A DNA stretch of 64,000 nucleotides from Yoonia vestfoldensis SKA53 (GCF_000152785.1 NZ_CH672414.1:1667154-1731153); one strand, 5' to 3'; shown: positions 1-9,433, numbered from the stretch's first letter. Made by a program: numbers and translations. Notes: generated by a model not told the origin, from the letters alone.

Positions 1-803
1 TGGACCAACTCCGCAAGGAGATGACACAGCACATGAAATCGCAAAGCATCCCGATCTATTCATTGCTTGCGACCAAGGCGCAAAAAGCGAATATCGCTTT
101 CTCGCCCACACAGATCATGATGGTGATGGCCGTGGTCAGCGTCGCTGCGTTTTTGATGTTGACGCTTTTCACGCAAGTGGCTCCGCCGGTGCGGATTCTG
201 ATCAGCGTGCTGATGGGCGTCGGTGGCGTCTATCTTTGGATCAGCCGCAAGGCGACCCAACGGATCAACCTGATTTCCGAACAATTGCCAGATGCGGTGG
301 ACCTGATGGTGCGGTCGCTGCGCGTGGGCCACCCGTTTTCAAGCGCGATCAACATCGCCGCCAAGGAAGTCCCCGATCCGCTGGGTACAGAGATCGGCAT
401 CATCGCCGATGAAACCGCATATGGGCGCGACATGGGCGAAACGCTCAAGGCGATGGCGGAACGGCTCGACAATCAGGATTTGCGCTTTTTGGCCGTGGCG
501 GTGACGATCCAGCAATCTTCGGGCGGCAATCTTGCAGAAATCCTCGATGGTCTGTCCAAGGTGATCCGTGCGCGGTTCCGCCTGTTCCGCCGCGTCAAAG
601 CCATTACCGCCGAGGCGAAATGGTCCGGCAACCTGCTCTCGGCTTTCCCGATCCTTGCACTGATCGGCATCAATCTGGTGCAACCAAATTATTTTGATGA
701 TGTGATGGAAAGCCCGATGTTCATCCCGGCCTGTTTCGTTGTTGCGGCGTTCTTGGTGCTGAACCTGATCGTGATGCGCGCGCTGACCAATATCAAAGTC
801 TGA
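1..803 (+). CDS. tadB: Tad pilus inner-membrane protein TadB (5' end missing)
   Basis: Type II secretion F-domain (GspF/TadB) protein of the Flp/Tad pilus machine, which with TadC forms the inner-membrane platform driven by TadA. The reading frame is open from base 3 with no stop before the first ATG at base 21, and TadB proteins are usually about 320 residues while 260 follow that ATG. The gene therefore probably starts upstream of the window. Membrane segments lie near residues 30-75 (counted from base 21) and at the C-terminus (residues 205-255). The central cytoplasmic domain contains the F-domain-like stretch around 'VDLMVRSLRVGHPF' and 'QQSSGGNLAEILDGL'. tadC follows after 10 bases, so the two are co-transcribed. 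Confidence 0.9.
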   Translation, partial: DQLRKEMTQHMKSQSIPIYSLLATKAQKANIAFSPTQIMMVMAVVSVAAFLMLTLFTQVAPPVRILISVLMGVGGVYLWISRKATQRINLISEQLPDAVDLMVRSLRVGHPFSSAINIAAKEVPDPLGTEIGIIADETAYGRDMGETLKAMAERLDNQDLRFLAVAVTIQQSSGGNLAEILDGLSKVIRARFRLFRRVKAITAEAKWSGNLLSAFPILALIGINLVQPNYFDDVMESPMFIPACFVVAAFLVLNLIVMRALTNIKV

Positions 804-813
804 GAGACGCCGC

Positions 814-1764
814 ATGCAAGCCATTCAAACCTTGATCATCGACATTCTTGGCCCGTTCGGCCCCTTGATGGTTATCGGGCTTGTTGGGTTTTTCATGATC
901 CTGCTGACCTTGCCAGTTGTGTTCAGGCGCAAACAAGACCCGCTTGACCGGCTCAAGGCCGCGAACCGGCCGACCAACAAGACCGAAAGACTACGCGCAG
1001 CATCCAGCAAAGACACGCTAGAAAAGTATTCAAACTTTCTGGAGCCGCAGAACGCCGCAGAATATTCCGCGGTCAAGCTCAAGCTGCTGCAATCAGGATA
1101 CCGCAGCAAGAATGCCGTTCGTATTTACCATTTCGTGCAATTTGCATTGGGGATCACCGGCCTGTTCGGCGGCGGCATCTATTCCTTGATCGAAATGGCG
1201 CAACGTACGGTCAATACGCAAGAACTGATCATGATGATCCTCGTGCCAGGCGGCATCGGCTATATGTTTCCCAAATACTGGGTCACCCGCCGTGTCGAGG
1301 TGCGCAAAGAGGCCATTATCAACGCCTTTCCGGATTCGCTTGACCTGATGCTTGTCTGCGTCGAAGCGGGGCAATCGCTGGACCAGTCGATCCTGCGTGT
1401 ATCGAACGAATTGCGCACCGGCTTTCCTGAACTGGCCGAAGAATTCGAGATCGTCAGTCAAGAAGCCAAGGCCGGCAAGGACAAGACCACCGTTCTCAAG
1501 GATATGGCCGAACGTTGCGGCGTGCCGGATATTTCCAGCTTTGTGACGGTGATGGTACAATCGGCGCAATTTGGCACATCCATCTCGGATGCGCTGCGCG
1601 TCTATGCGTCGGAAATGCGCGACAAGCGCGTGATGCGCGCCGAAGAGGCCGCCAACAAGCTGCCGACCAAGATGACGCTGGCCACGATGATGCTGACCGT
1701 GCCACCGCTGATGGCGATCCTGATCGGACCGTCGATCTATGCCATCACAACAAGCCTTGGATAG
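814..1764 (+). CDS. tadC: Tad pilus inner-membrane protein TadC
   Basis: Second F-domain platform protein of the Tad/Flp pilus system, 316 residues, normal for TadC. It has an N-terminal membrane helix (about 10-35), a hydrophobic pair near 108-152, a cytoplasmic F-domain (about 165-290, with 'DSLDLMLVCVEAGQSLDQSI' and 'QSAQFGTSISDALRVYASEMR') and a C-terminal hydrophobic helix. It follows tadB by 10 bases and precedes the TPR lipoprotein gene by 14, which supports one operon. Confidence 0.92.
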   Translation: MQAIQTLIIDILGPFGPLMVIGLVGFFMILLTLPVVFRRKQDPLDRLKAANRPTNKTERLRAASSKDTLEKYSNFLEPQNAAEYSAVKLKLLQSGYRSKNAVRIYHFVQFALGITGLFGGGIYSLIEMAQRTVNTQELIMMILVPGGIGYMFPKYWVTRRVEVRKEAIINAFPDSLDLMLVCVEAGQSLDQSILRVSNELRTGFPELAEEFEIVSQEAKAGKDKTTVLKDMAERCGVPDISSFVTVMVQSAQFGTSISDALRVYASEMRDKRVMRAEEAANKLPTKMTLATMMLTVPPLMAILIGPSIYAITTSLG

Positions 1765-1778
1765 AGGCTGAACCGGCG

Positions 1779-2339
1779 ATGGGCATTCATCAGACCATGC
1801 TGACTGTTGCAGTCATCGCGCTGGCCGCCTGCAACGCGGGCGACCTGAACCAATCCAGCGATGGCACTTTTGCGCCGGGTGCTGTCGGGCTTGGCAATAT
1901 CGACGGGCTGATCGTTGGCCATAGGCTGATGACGGCCGGTGAATTCGATCTGGCGCTGAAAGCCTATCATCGCGCCGCCGCCCAGCAAGGATTGAACGTG
2001 GATACGATGTCAGCAATCGGGTCGGCGAACCTTAATCTGGGGCGGCTTGGTCAGGCGGAACACTGGCTCCAACGGGCCGTCGCAGAAGACCCGACCTTTC
2101 CGCCCGCATGGAACAATCTGGGCGTTGCCCTGATGGAACGCGGCCAAGTCGGCGAAGCAAGCGAGGCTTTCCGTCGCGCCTTTGCTGCAGATAACGGCAA
2201 TTCCGACGAAATACGCGAGAACTTGCGCTTGTCTCTCGCAAATCTTGCGGAAGCTGACGAAAATTTCGCAAAAGACGTTCAAAATTTCAGTCTGATCCGA
2301 CGTGGTGCAGGTGACTTTGTATTGATGTCGGATCTCTAA
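1779..2339 (+). CDS. tadD: TadD-like TPR lipoprotein
   Basis: Predicted outer-membrane or periplasmic lipoprotein of the Tad pilus apparatus, 186 residues. The ATG at 1779 gives a classical lipoprotein signal: hydrophobic stretch followed by the lipobox LAAC (Cys about residue 18). A longer frame open to 1515 overlaps tadC and would bury the signal, so it is rejected. TPR-type helices follow ('AGEFDLALKAYHRAAAQQG', 'LGRLGQAEHWLQRAVAEDP', 'RGQVGEASEAFRRAFAAD'). In other Tad systems TadD is a pilotin-like protein needed for secretin assembly; that role is inferred here from position and domain. Confidence 0.82.
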   Translation: MGIHQTMLTVAVIALAACNAGDLNQSSDGTFAPGAVGLGNIDGLIVGHRLMTAGEFDLALKAYHRAAAQQGLNVDTMSAIGSANLNLGRLGQAEHWLQRAVAEDPTFPPAWNNLGVALMERGQVGEASEAFRRAFAADNGNSDEIRENLRLSLANLAEADENFAKDVQNFSLIRRGAGDFVLMSDL

Positions 2340-2365
2340 GCAGAGCAGCAAGAGGACGCAGAAAC

Positions 2366-3220
2366 ATGCGCCATCCAGTTTTCATACCGCTTTTTGCGAC
2401 ACTCATCATCTTGTCCGCCTGTGACAGGTCCGGCGAAGCCGATTTGGAACAGGCGCTGCGCGACATCAATGTCGTTGATGAAACTAACCTCAACGACGTG
2501 ATGCTGACGGTCGGCGACCCGGACGAGGCCGTCAACTACTTTGCCAACGCCAATGCTAGCGATCCCGGCCGCATTGATCTGCAACGCGGGCTTGCGCTGT
2601 CCTTGATCCGCGCGCGCCGCGTAACCGAGGCCGTCGCGGCCTGGCAGACCGTCACAGCACATCCTGACGCCACGGATCATGACCGCCTCAACCTTGCCGA
2701 TGCCTATATCCGCGGCAATCTGTGGGACGAAGCAGCGGCGACGCTGAACACAATTCCGCCGACCTTTGAAAACTTTGAACGCTACCGCCTGGAAGCAATG
2801 GTCGCTGACAGCCGCCAGCAATGGGACAAGGCCGACAGTTTCTATGAAACCGCCGTCGGCCTGACCACGCGGCCCGCCCCAGTCTACAATAACTGGGGGT
2901 TTTCCAAACTGACGCGCGGCGATTACCCTGCCGCCGAACGGCTGTTTTCCGATGCCTTGCGGTTCAATCCAGCCTTGTTCACCGCCAAGAACAACCTGGT
3001 TCTGGCGCGCGGTGCGCAACGCAATTACACACTGCCCGTCGTGACAATGACACAGGTCGAACGCGCGCAATTGCTGCACACAATGGCGCTAACCGCGATC
3101 AAGCAAAATGACGTCACGATTGGCAAATCGCTGTTGAATGACGCGATCAACACCCATCCGCAATATTTCGACGCCGCCGTGCGCGCGCTTGAGGCGCTCG
3201 AAAACAATGCAGTGAACTGA
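2366..3220 (+). CDS. Second TPR lipoprotein of the Tad locus
   Basis: 284-residue TPR protein with a lipoprotein signal (hydrophobic residues 5-17, lipobox LSAC with Cys19). At least three TPR-like units are visible, for example 'ANASDPGRIDLQRGLALSL' and 'RGDYPAAERLFSDALRFNP'. It starts 26 bases after the tadD-like gene and ends 4 bases before the prepilin peptidase gene, so it belongs to the pilus operon. It resembles the preceding protein in architecture but not closely in sequence; it may be a second TadD or a partner acting on secretin assembly. Confidence 0.72.
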   Translation: MRHPVFIPLFATLIILSACDRSGEADLEQALRDINVVDETNLNDVMLTVGDPDEAVNYFANANASDPGRIDLQRGLALSLIRARRVTEAVAAWQTVTAHPDATDHDRLNLADAYIRGNLWDEAAATLNTIPPTFENFERYRLEAMVADSRQQWDKADSFYETAVGLTTRPAPVYNNWGFSKLTRGDYPAAERLFSDALRFNPALFTAKNNLVLARGAQRNYTLPVVTMTQVERAQLLHTMALTAIKQNDVTIGKSLLNDAINTHPQYFDAAVRALEALENNAVN

Positions 3221-3224
3221 TCCG

Positions 3225-3716
3225 ATGGGACTGACCGCCAGCGCCGCTCTGTGGTTTTTGCCCGCCGTCGTCCCGATTGCGATCTATGTCGCATGGAGCG
3301 ACCTGCGGCAGATGAAAATCCCCAATGTCGCAGTCTATGCGCTGGTGATCAGCTTTGCCGTGCTGGGCCTGATCGCCCTGCCGTTTGGCCAATACCTGTG
3401 GCATTGGCTGCATCTGCCGGTCATGCTCGTGATCGGGTTCATTCTGAACATGGCGCGCGTTCTTGGTGCGGGTGATGCAAAATTCACCGCCGCGGCCGCA
3501 CCATTCATTGCCACCACGGATCTGCCTTTGGTTTTGCCCTTGTTCGCAGCCTGTCTGCTGGCCGGTCTTGTCACGCATCGGCTGGTAAAGATCAGCCCCC
3601 TGCGCCGGTTGGTGCCACATTGGCAAAGCTGGTCCGAAACCCGCAGGTTCCCGATGGGATTTCCGCTGGCGATGACGCTGGTGTTTTATCTGTCGCTGGT
3701 CGCGGTCTATCGTTGA
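3225..3716 (+). CDS. cpaA: Prepilin peptidase, TadV/CpaA type
   Basis: Small A24-family aspartic prepilin peptidase, 163 residues, which cleaves the leader of Flp pilins at the cytoplasmic face of the inner membrane. Both catalytic aspartates are visible: one in 'WSDLRQMKIPN' (about residue 26) and one in the GxGD motif 'GAGDAK' (about residue 84). Four or five hydrophobic helices cover most of the chain and, as in TadV/CpaA enzymes, the N-methyltransferase domain of PilD is absent. It is the last recognisable gene of the pilus operon in the window. Confidence 0.88.
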   Translation: MGLTASAALWFLPAVVPIAIYVAWSDLRQMKIPNVAVYALVISFAVLGLIALPFGQYLWHWLHLPVMLVIGFILNMARVLGAGDAKFTAAAAPFIATTDLPLVLPLFAACLLAGLVTHRLVKISPLRRLVPHWQSWSETRRFPMGFPLAMTLVFYLSLVAVYR

Positions 3717-3836
3717 AACTTTGCGCAATACCTTTGACTGGCACGGCTTTGTTCACGATTTCGCCATAATGGGCTGTAATCTGGCAACCAAGCCCCGATC
3801 ATCAGACACCCATGCTTTCAGCGGATAGGCAGAACA

Positions 3837-5147
3837 ATGAACGTGCAAACATCGACTGTTATGGCCCCACCCGCCCCGCGCAGTCTGGATGCGATGTTGC
3901 TGCCCATGGCCATGATGCGCGACATCCTGATCAAGACGATGTTCCGGATGAACCTTGATCAGGTGTCCCAGATCAGCCGGGCCATCTGCCTGCCTGTGGC
4001 GGTCACGCAGGAGCTGGTCGATCTGGCGCGCGGCCAACTGCTGGTAGAGGCGACAGGCACTTTGAACGCCAACAGCAGTGCTGAAATGGGGTATCGGCTG
4101 ACCGATGCGGGCCGCGCCCGCGCGCTGGATGCATTGCACCAATCCGAATATTACGGGCCGATGCCCGTGCCTTTGTCCGTTTACGCCGAACAGGTCAAAC
4201 GGCAGTCGATCCGCAACACCCAGATCACCCGCGAACAGCTGACCACCGCGATGGGTCATCTGGTCCTGCCTGCGGACCTGTTGTCCCATCTTGGCCCGGC
4301 TGTCGGTGCCGGCCGGTCCATCTTGATGTATGGCCCGCCCGGCAACGGGAAATCATCAATTTCTAACGGGATCAGGGATGCGCTGGGGGACAAGATCTAT
4401 GTGCCGCGCGCCATCGCGTATTCCGGTCAGGTCATCACGGTCTATGACCCGGTCGTTCATTCCGCCGCCGAAGATGACGTGGACGATCCCACCAGTTTGC
4501 GCCGCACCGCGGGGCGGTTCGACACGCGCTATGTCCGCTGCGAACGGCCCACGGTGATCACGGGCGGTGAATTGTCGTTGTCGATGCTCGACCTTGTTTA
4601 TAACCCGACCGCGCGGACGTATCAGGCGCCTTTGCAGATGAAATCAACCGGCGGCATCTTTATCGTCGATGACCTTGGCCGCCAGACTGAGCCGCCGCAG
4701 ATGCTGGTCAACCGCTGGATCGTGCCGCTTGAAGAAAACAGGGATATTCTGGCCCTGCAATCGGGCGAGAAATTCGAAGTGCCTTTCGACACGCTGGTCG
4801 TGTTCTCGACCAACTTTCACCCCAACGCGATCTTTGACAAGGCAGCGTTGCGGCGGATTTTCTATAAGATCAAGATCGACGGCCCCAATCAGGAAGATTA
4901 CCTGAAAATCTTTGCCATGGTCGCGCGCAAGCGCCAGATGCCACTGGACGAAGACACGCTCGTCCACCTGCTGAATGTGCGCTATCCTGAGATAAACAAC
5001 ATCTATGCGAATTTTCATCCCACGTTTCTGATCGACCATATGATCTCGATCTGCGACTTTGAAGGGATCCCCTATCATATGTCGCCTGACCTGCTCGACC
5101 GCGCCTGGGCCAATATGTTCGTCACCGACGAAGACATCGTCCGCTAG
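3837..5147 (+). CDS. AAA-family ATPase of unknown role, downstream of the Tad genes
   Basis: 436-residue cytoplasmic protein. An N-terminal region of about 140 residues looks helical and wHTH-like ('LTDAGRARALDALHQSEYYG'). It is followed by one AAA module with Walker A GPPGNGKSS at 166-174 and Walker B IFIVDDLGR at 274-282; 'VVFSTNFHP' is a sensor-1-like stretch. Asp-Asp in place of Asp-Glu in Walker B is seen in some AAA/MoxR-like groups. It lies 120 bases after the prepilin peptidase in the same direction, so it may belong to the pilus locus, but nothing in its sequence proves that. No specific function is assigned. Confidence 0.75.
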   Translation: MNVQTSTVMAPPAPRSLDAMLLPMAMMRDILIKTMFRMNLDQVSQISRAICLPVAVTQELVDLARGQLLVEATGTLNANSSAEMGYRLTDAGRARALDALHQSEYYGPMPVPLSVYAEQVKRQSIRNTQITREQLTTAMGHLVLPADLLSHLGPAVGAGRSILMYGPPGNGKSSISNGIRDALGDKIYVPRAIAYSGQVITVYDPVVHSAAEDDVDDPTSLRRTAGRFDTRYVRCERPTVITGGELSLSMLDLVYNPTARTYQAPLQMKSTGGIFIVDDLGRQTEPPQMLVNRWIVPLEENRDILALQSGEKFEVPFDTLVVFSTNFHPNAIFDKAALRRIFYKIKIDGPNQEDYLKIFAMVARKRQMPLDEDTLVHLLNVRYPEINNIYANFHPTFLIDHMISICDFEGIPYHMSPDLLDRAWANMFVTDEDIVR

Positions 5148-5217
5148 ATACCGGGCGACCTTTGCAATCCACGGGCTTCCACCTACCTAAGGGGAAATCT
5201 TTTGCATCGGGACATCC

Positions 5218-7635
5218 ATGCCAGACGCCACGCGCCACCTGCCAGCCAAGTTCGACGCGTGGTTCGCAGGCCGCGGCTGGTTGGTGCATCCGCATCAGCA
5301 GGCCATGCTGGACCGCGCGAACGACCCCGCGCTTTTGCTGATCGCGCCCACAGGCGGGGGCAAGACGCTGGCAGGGTTCCTGCCCAGCCTCGTCGAACTG
5401 GCGGATGGGGCCCATCAGGGGCTGCACACGCTTTATGTCTCGCCGCTCAAGGCGCTGGCGGCGGATATCAAACGCAATCTGCGCCGGCCGGTCGAGGATA
5501 TGGCCCTGCCCGTGCGGATCGAGGATCGCACCGGCGACACATCCTATACCCAGAAACGCCGCCAGCGCGCCGACCCGCCCCATATCCTGCTGACAACACC
5601 TGAATCGCTGGCCTTGCTGATCAGCTATGAAGATGCGCCGCGCATGTTTGCGGGGTTGCAGCGGGTGATCGTCGATGAAATCCACGCGCTCGCCGAAAGC
5701 AAACGGGGCGATCAGCTGATGCTGGCGCTCAGCCGGTTGCAGACCTTGGCCCCCGGCCTGCGCCGCGTTGGCCTGTCCGCTACGGTCGAAGACCCGCCTG
5801 CCATCGCGCGGATGCTTGCGCGCCACCCCGACCCCTGCCCTATCCTGCTGGCCGACCCCGGCCCCGCACCCGATATCGCCATGCTGCAAACGGATGCCCC
5901 CCCGCCCTGGGCCGGAGGTGGGGCGAACTATGCCATCCCCGCCGTACTGGAAGCTGTGAAACAACACAAAACCACGCTGATCTTTCACAACACCCGCGCG
6001 CAGGCCGAGATTTTCTTTCACAACCTGTGGCTGGCCAATACCGATGATTTGCCGATCGGCATTCACCACGGCAGCCTTGCCCGCGAACAGCGCGAAAGGG
6101 TGGAATCCGCGATGGTCGCTGGGCAGCTGCGCGCCATCGTCTGCACCGGCAGTCTGGATCTGGGCATCGACTGGGGTGATGTCGATCTGGTCATTCAGGT
6201 CGGCGCGCCCAAGAACGTCAAACGTCTGGTGCAACGGATCGGGCGCGCCAACCACCGCTACAACGCGCCTTCCAAGGCGCTGCTCGTGCCTGCCAACCGG
6301 TTCGAGGTGGTCGAATGCATCGCCGCATTGCAGGCGGTGCAAGCCCACGACCTTGACGGCGACCCCAAAGGTGCTGGCCCGCGCGACGTGCTGTGCCAGC
6401 ACATTCTGATCGCCGCCTGCGCAGGGCCGTTCCACGCTGATGATCTCTTTGACGAGGTGTGTAGCGTGGGCGCCTATACCGGGCTGACACGGGCAGATTT
6501 CGACGCCTGTCTGGATTTCTGCGCCACTGGCGGATATGCCCTGCGCGCCTATGACCGCTGGAAAAGGCTGTTGCAGACGGCGGATGGCAAATGGCAATTG
6601 CGCGACCCCCGCGCCGCCCTGCGCATCCGCATGAATATCGGCACGATCCAGGATACCGACACGCTCAAGGTCCGCCTGAAAGGCAATTTCAAACCCTTGG
6701 GCGAGGTCGAGGAATCCTTTGCCGCCACGCTGACCCAAGGCGACACTTTCCTGATCGGTGGCCAAATCGTGCGCTATGACGGGTTGCGCGAGATGACGGT
6801 CGAGGTGACGCGCGACGCCAGCAAGACGCCGAAAATCGCGACCTTCATGGGCACCAAATTCGCCAATTCCACGCAATTGTCGCAACGCATCCTGCGGATG
6901 TTCGCGCAAGATGACTGGCCCCAATTGCCCGCCCACACCGCTGCGTGGCTGGGGCTACAACGGCAAGTGTCCAAACTGCCCGAGGTTGACCGGATACTGG
7001 TCGAAAGTTTCCCGCATGACGGCCGCCAGCATATCTGCGTTTACGGTTTTGCAGGGCGCAACGCGATGCAGACGCTGGGGATGCTTTTGACCCAGCGGAT
7101 GGAAGAAATGGACCTGCAGCCTTTGGGCTTTGTCGCTACGGATTACGCGGTGCTGGTCTGGGGGCTCAAACCCGTGACCGACGCAGCACCTTTGTTCCGC
7201 GCGCCCGATCTGCGTGCCGGGTTCGAGACATGGCTGTCAGGCAATGCTGTGATGAAACGCACCTTCCGGGGGGCAGCCACCATCGCGGGGCTGATTGAAC
7301 GCAATCTGCCGCAGGCGCGCAAATCGGGGCGGCAGGCGACGTTTTCGTCGGACATCCTCTATGACACTTTGGCCAAATACGACCCCGACCATCTGATGCT
7401 GCAAATCACCCGCGAAGAAGCCCTGCGCGGTCTGGTCGATTTCGGCCGGATCGAAGAGATGCTGGCCCGCACTGCAGGCCACGTCGATCACGTCGCGCTG
7501 GACAGGGTGACGCCGCTTGCGATGCCGCTTTTCCTTGAACAAGGTCGCATCGCACTGGCGGGTGCCGGCCGCGAACGGCTGATGGAGGACGAGGCCGCAG
7601 CCCTAATGGCAAAGATCGGGTTGCCCGCGGATTGA
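5218..7635 (+). CDS. Lhr-like DEXH-box DNA helicase (ligase-associated DNA damage response type)
   Basis: 805-residue superfamily 2 helicase. Walker A APTGGGKT is at 43-50, DEIH box at 153-156, 'GLSATVEDP' is motif III, and 'VQRIGRANHRYNAPSKALLV' is motif VI. The C-terminal half fits the Lhr-core/WH region of Lhr-like proteins. This length class is the 'ligase-associated DNA damage response' helicase, normally encoded with an ATP-dependent ligase, an exonuclease and the phosphoesterase PdeM. PdeM follows here; the ligase and exonuclease genes are not in the window. A 3'-5' translocation activity is known for the Lhr family and inferred here. Confidence 0.88.
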   Translation: MPDATRHLPAKFDAWFAGRGWLVHPHQQAMLDRANDPALLLIAPTGGGKTLAGFLPSLVELADGAHQGLHTLYVSPLKALAADIKRNLRRPVEDMALPVRIEDRTGDTSYTQKRRQRADPPHILLTTPESLALLISYEDAPRMFAGLQRVIVDEIHALAESKRGDQLMLALSRLQTLAPGLRRVGLSATVEDPPAIARMLARHPDPCPILLADPGPAPDIAMLQTDAPPPWAGGGANYAIPAVLEAVKQHKTTLIFHNTRAQAEIFFHNLWLANTDDLPIGIHHGSLAREQRERVESAMVAGQLRAIVCTGSLDLGIDWGDVDLVIQVGAPKNVKRLVQRIGRANHRYNAPSKALLVPANRFEVVECIAALQAVQAHDLDGDPKGAGPRDVLCQHILIAACAGPFHADDLFDEVCSVGAYTGLTRADFDACLDFCATGGYALRAYDRWKRLLQTADGKWQLRDPRAALRIRMNIGTIQDTDTLKVRLKGNFKPLGEVEESFAATLTQGDTFLIGGQIVRYDGLREMTVEVTRDASKTPKIATFMGTKFANSTQLSQRILRMFAQDDWPQLPAHTAAWLGLQRQVSKLPEVDRILVESFPHDGRQHICVYGFAGRNAMQTLGMLLTQRMEEMDLQPLGFVATDYAVLVWGLKPVTDAAPLFRAPDLRAGFETWLSGNAVMKRTFRGAATIAGLIERNLPQARKSGRQATFSSDILYDTLAKYDPDHLMLQITREEALRGLVDFGRIEEMLARTAGHVDHVALDRVTPLAMPLFLEQGRIALAGAGRERLMEDEAAALMAKIGLPAD

Positions 7636-7673
7636 ACCTTGCGCCTGCGTGGCAAATCAGCAAAGAAAATCGT

Positions 7674-8318
7674 ATGAATAGCTATGCTTTCACCCTTTGC
7701 GGCACACGCTGCCAAGCACTGCCGTCTGGCGCGCTGTGGCTGCCAGAGGCAGGCACGCTCTGCGTCTCTGACCTGCACCTGGGCAAATCCGACCGGATCG
7801 CGCGGCGCAGCGGGGTAATGCTGCCACCCTACGAAGTACAAGAAACGCTGGACAAGCTGGCAGATGACATCGGCGCAACGGACCCGCGTCAGGTGATCTG
7901 CCTTGGCGACAGTTTCGACGATCTGGCCGCCGCAGGCAGTCTGGATCGCGCCATGCGCCTGCATCTGAGCAGCTTGCAGGCAGGGCGCAAATGGATCTGG
8001 ATCGAAGGCAACCACGACCCCGGCCCCGTCGATCTGGGCGGCAGTCATCTGTCGCAGATAGAGGTTGGCACTCTGAGCTTTCGCCACATTGCGACCAGCG
8101 CAACTGCCGAAGTCTCAGGCCATTACCACCCCAAGCACCGGCTGGCAGGCCGCAGCCGGCCCGCCTTTGTGGTTGATGCCAAACGTATCGTCATGCCAGC
8201 CTATGGCGCCTATACCGGCGGGCTGGATTGCATGTCGCCCACGATCCGCCAGCTTTTCGGACCGCGCGCCATTGCGATCCTGACAGGCCACAAGGCGCTG
8301 GCCGTACCATTGGCGTGA
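7674..8318 (+). CDS. pdeM: PdeM-like metallophosphoesterase (DNA damage response endonuclease type)
   Basis: 214-residue calcineurin-like phosphoesterase. The metal-binding motifs are all present: 'SDLHLGK', 'LGDSFDD', 'GNHDP' and 'GHYHPK'. The ATG at 7674 is chosen because the resulting start, 'MNSYAFTLCGTRCQALPSGALW', begins like family members. A TTG at 7632 overlapping the helicase stop would add 14 unlikely residues. The 38-base spacing from the helicase gene and the known pairing of the families suggest co-expression and a joint role in DNA repair; the substrate is not shown by the sequence. Confidence 0.85.
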   Translation: MNSYAFTLCGTRCQALPSGALWLPEAGTLCVSDLHLGKSDRIARRSGVMLPPYEVQETLDKLADDIGATDPRQVICLGDSFDDLAAAGSLDRAMRLHLSSLQAGRKWIWIEGNHDPGPVDLGGSHLSQIEVGTLSFRHIATSATAEVSGHYHPKHRLAGRSRPAFVVDAKRIVMPAYGAYTGGLDCMSPTIRQLFGPRAIAILTGHKALAVPLA

Positions 8319-8324
8319 CCTTCG

Positions 8325-8358
8325 TCATCTTCCGAGCCCAAATATCCCTGCCAGAGGC
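8325..8358 (+). repeat. Copy 1 of a 34-bp intergenic repeat
   Basis: This element begins with TCATCTTCCGAG, has AAATATCCC in the middle and ends with GAGGC. It lies 6 bases after the pdeM stop, between the convergent pdeM and folD genes. Copies 2 (11848-11881) and 3 (37361-37393, opposite strand) share the same blocks at almost the same spacing. It does not fold into a strong hairpin by itself. Confidence 0.7.
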
Positions 8359-8379
8359 TCCGTCTGCGCAGCAGGCGGA

Positions 8380-9273
8380 TCAGACGGTCAACCCCTCAGG
8401 CTCTGCCAGCCCATTGGCACGACAACAGGCGGTGACCGTATTGGCAAGCAGACAGGCGATGGTCATCGGCCCCACACCACCCGGCACCGGCGTGATCGCC
8501 CCCGCTACGGCGGCGCAGCTGTCATAATCGACATCACCCACCAAAGACGTGCTGCCATCATCGGCCACAATCCGGTTGATGCCCACGTCAATGACCGTGG
8601 CCCCCGGCTTGATCCAATCGCCAGGCACCATCCGCGCGCGGCCCACGGCGGCAACAACGATATCCGCCTGGCGCACCATCGCGGGCAGGTCAGCCGTGCG
8701 GCTATGCGCGATGGTGACGGTGCAGCTGTCACCCAGTAGCAATTGCGCCATCGGCTTGCCCACGATATTGGACCGCCCGATCACCACCGCATGTTTGCCT
8801 GCCAACGACCCGTGATGATCCCGCAGCAGCATCAAACAGCCCAACGGCGTGCAAGGCACCATCGCCTTTTGGCCCGTCCCCAACAGCCCCACGTTCGAGA
8901 TGTGAAACCCGTCTACATCCTTGGCCGGATCAATGCTGTTGATGACCAGATCGCTGTTCAGATGCCCGGGCAACGGCAGTTGCACCAGAATACCATGCAC
9001 CGCCGGATCAGCGTTCAACTGCGCAATCAGCCCCAGCAAATCGGCCTCTGACGTGGTGTCGGGCAGGCGATGCTCGAAACTACGCATGCCGACTTCGACG
9101 GTCATCTTGCCTTTGCTGCGCACATAGACCTGACTTGCCGGGTCTTCACCGACCAGCACCACCGCCAGCCCCGGCACGATGCCGTGACCCGCCTGCAAGG
9201 CCGCCACATGGTCCGCAATTGTGATACGAAGCTTTGCGGCAAAGGCCTTGCCGTCCAGAACATGGGCATTCAT
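8380..9273 (-). CDS. folD: Bifunctional methylene-THF dehydrogenase / methenyl-THF cyclohydrolase
   Basis: 297 residues, the normal FolD size. It interconverts 5,10-methylene-THF and 10-formyl-THF with NADP. The catalytic pair Tyr50 and Lys54 lies in 'YVRSKGK', the Rossmann loop is 'GRSNIVGKP', and the conserved '[10 protein letters not shown]' block is near the C-terminus. It lies 160 bases downstream of fhs on the same strand, and the starts of both genes carry the same AGGAAAGAT ribosome-binding context. Together the two enzymes make a reversible formate-to-methylene-THF route. Confidence 0.97.
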   Translation of the reverse strand: MNAHVLDGKAFAAKLRITIADHVAALQAGHGIVPGLAVVLVGEDPASQVYVRSKGKMTVEVGMRSFEHRLPDTTSEADLLGLIAQLNADPAVHGILVQLPLPGHLNSDLVINSIDPAKDVDGFHISNVGLLGTGQKAMVPCTPLGCLMLLRDHHGSLAGKHAVVIGRSNIVGKPMAQLLLGDSCTVTIAHSRTADLPAMVRQADIVVAAVGRARMVPGDWIKPGATVIDVGINRIVADDGSTSLVGDVDYDSCAAVAGAITPVPGGVGPMTIACLLANTVTACCRANGLAEPEGLTV

Positions 9274-9433
9274 CGGTTATCTTTCCTGTCACTGTCCGGC
9301 CCGAGCCGGGTTTTCTCGCAAGCAATCGACCATAACGTTGCAATCGTGCAGTGTGTTCACGTCCGGTCCTCTTTGTCCGCGGTCCGCCTGCCGGATACGC
9401 CGCGAACGACCCAATGACAACAGCACAGCTGGC

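Noticed and set aside
5122..6936. Open frame of 604 codons on the minus strand inside the helicase gene
   Set aside because: It is antisense to a clear Lhr-like helicase with all motifs; no protein family is visible in it.
9297..9315. Hairpin with T residues between folD and fhs on the plus strand
   Set aside because: It would terminate plus-strand transcription, but no plus-strand gene precedes it; on the minus strand it lacks T residues.
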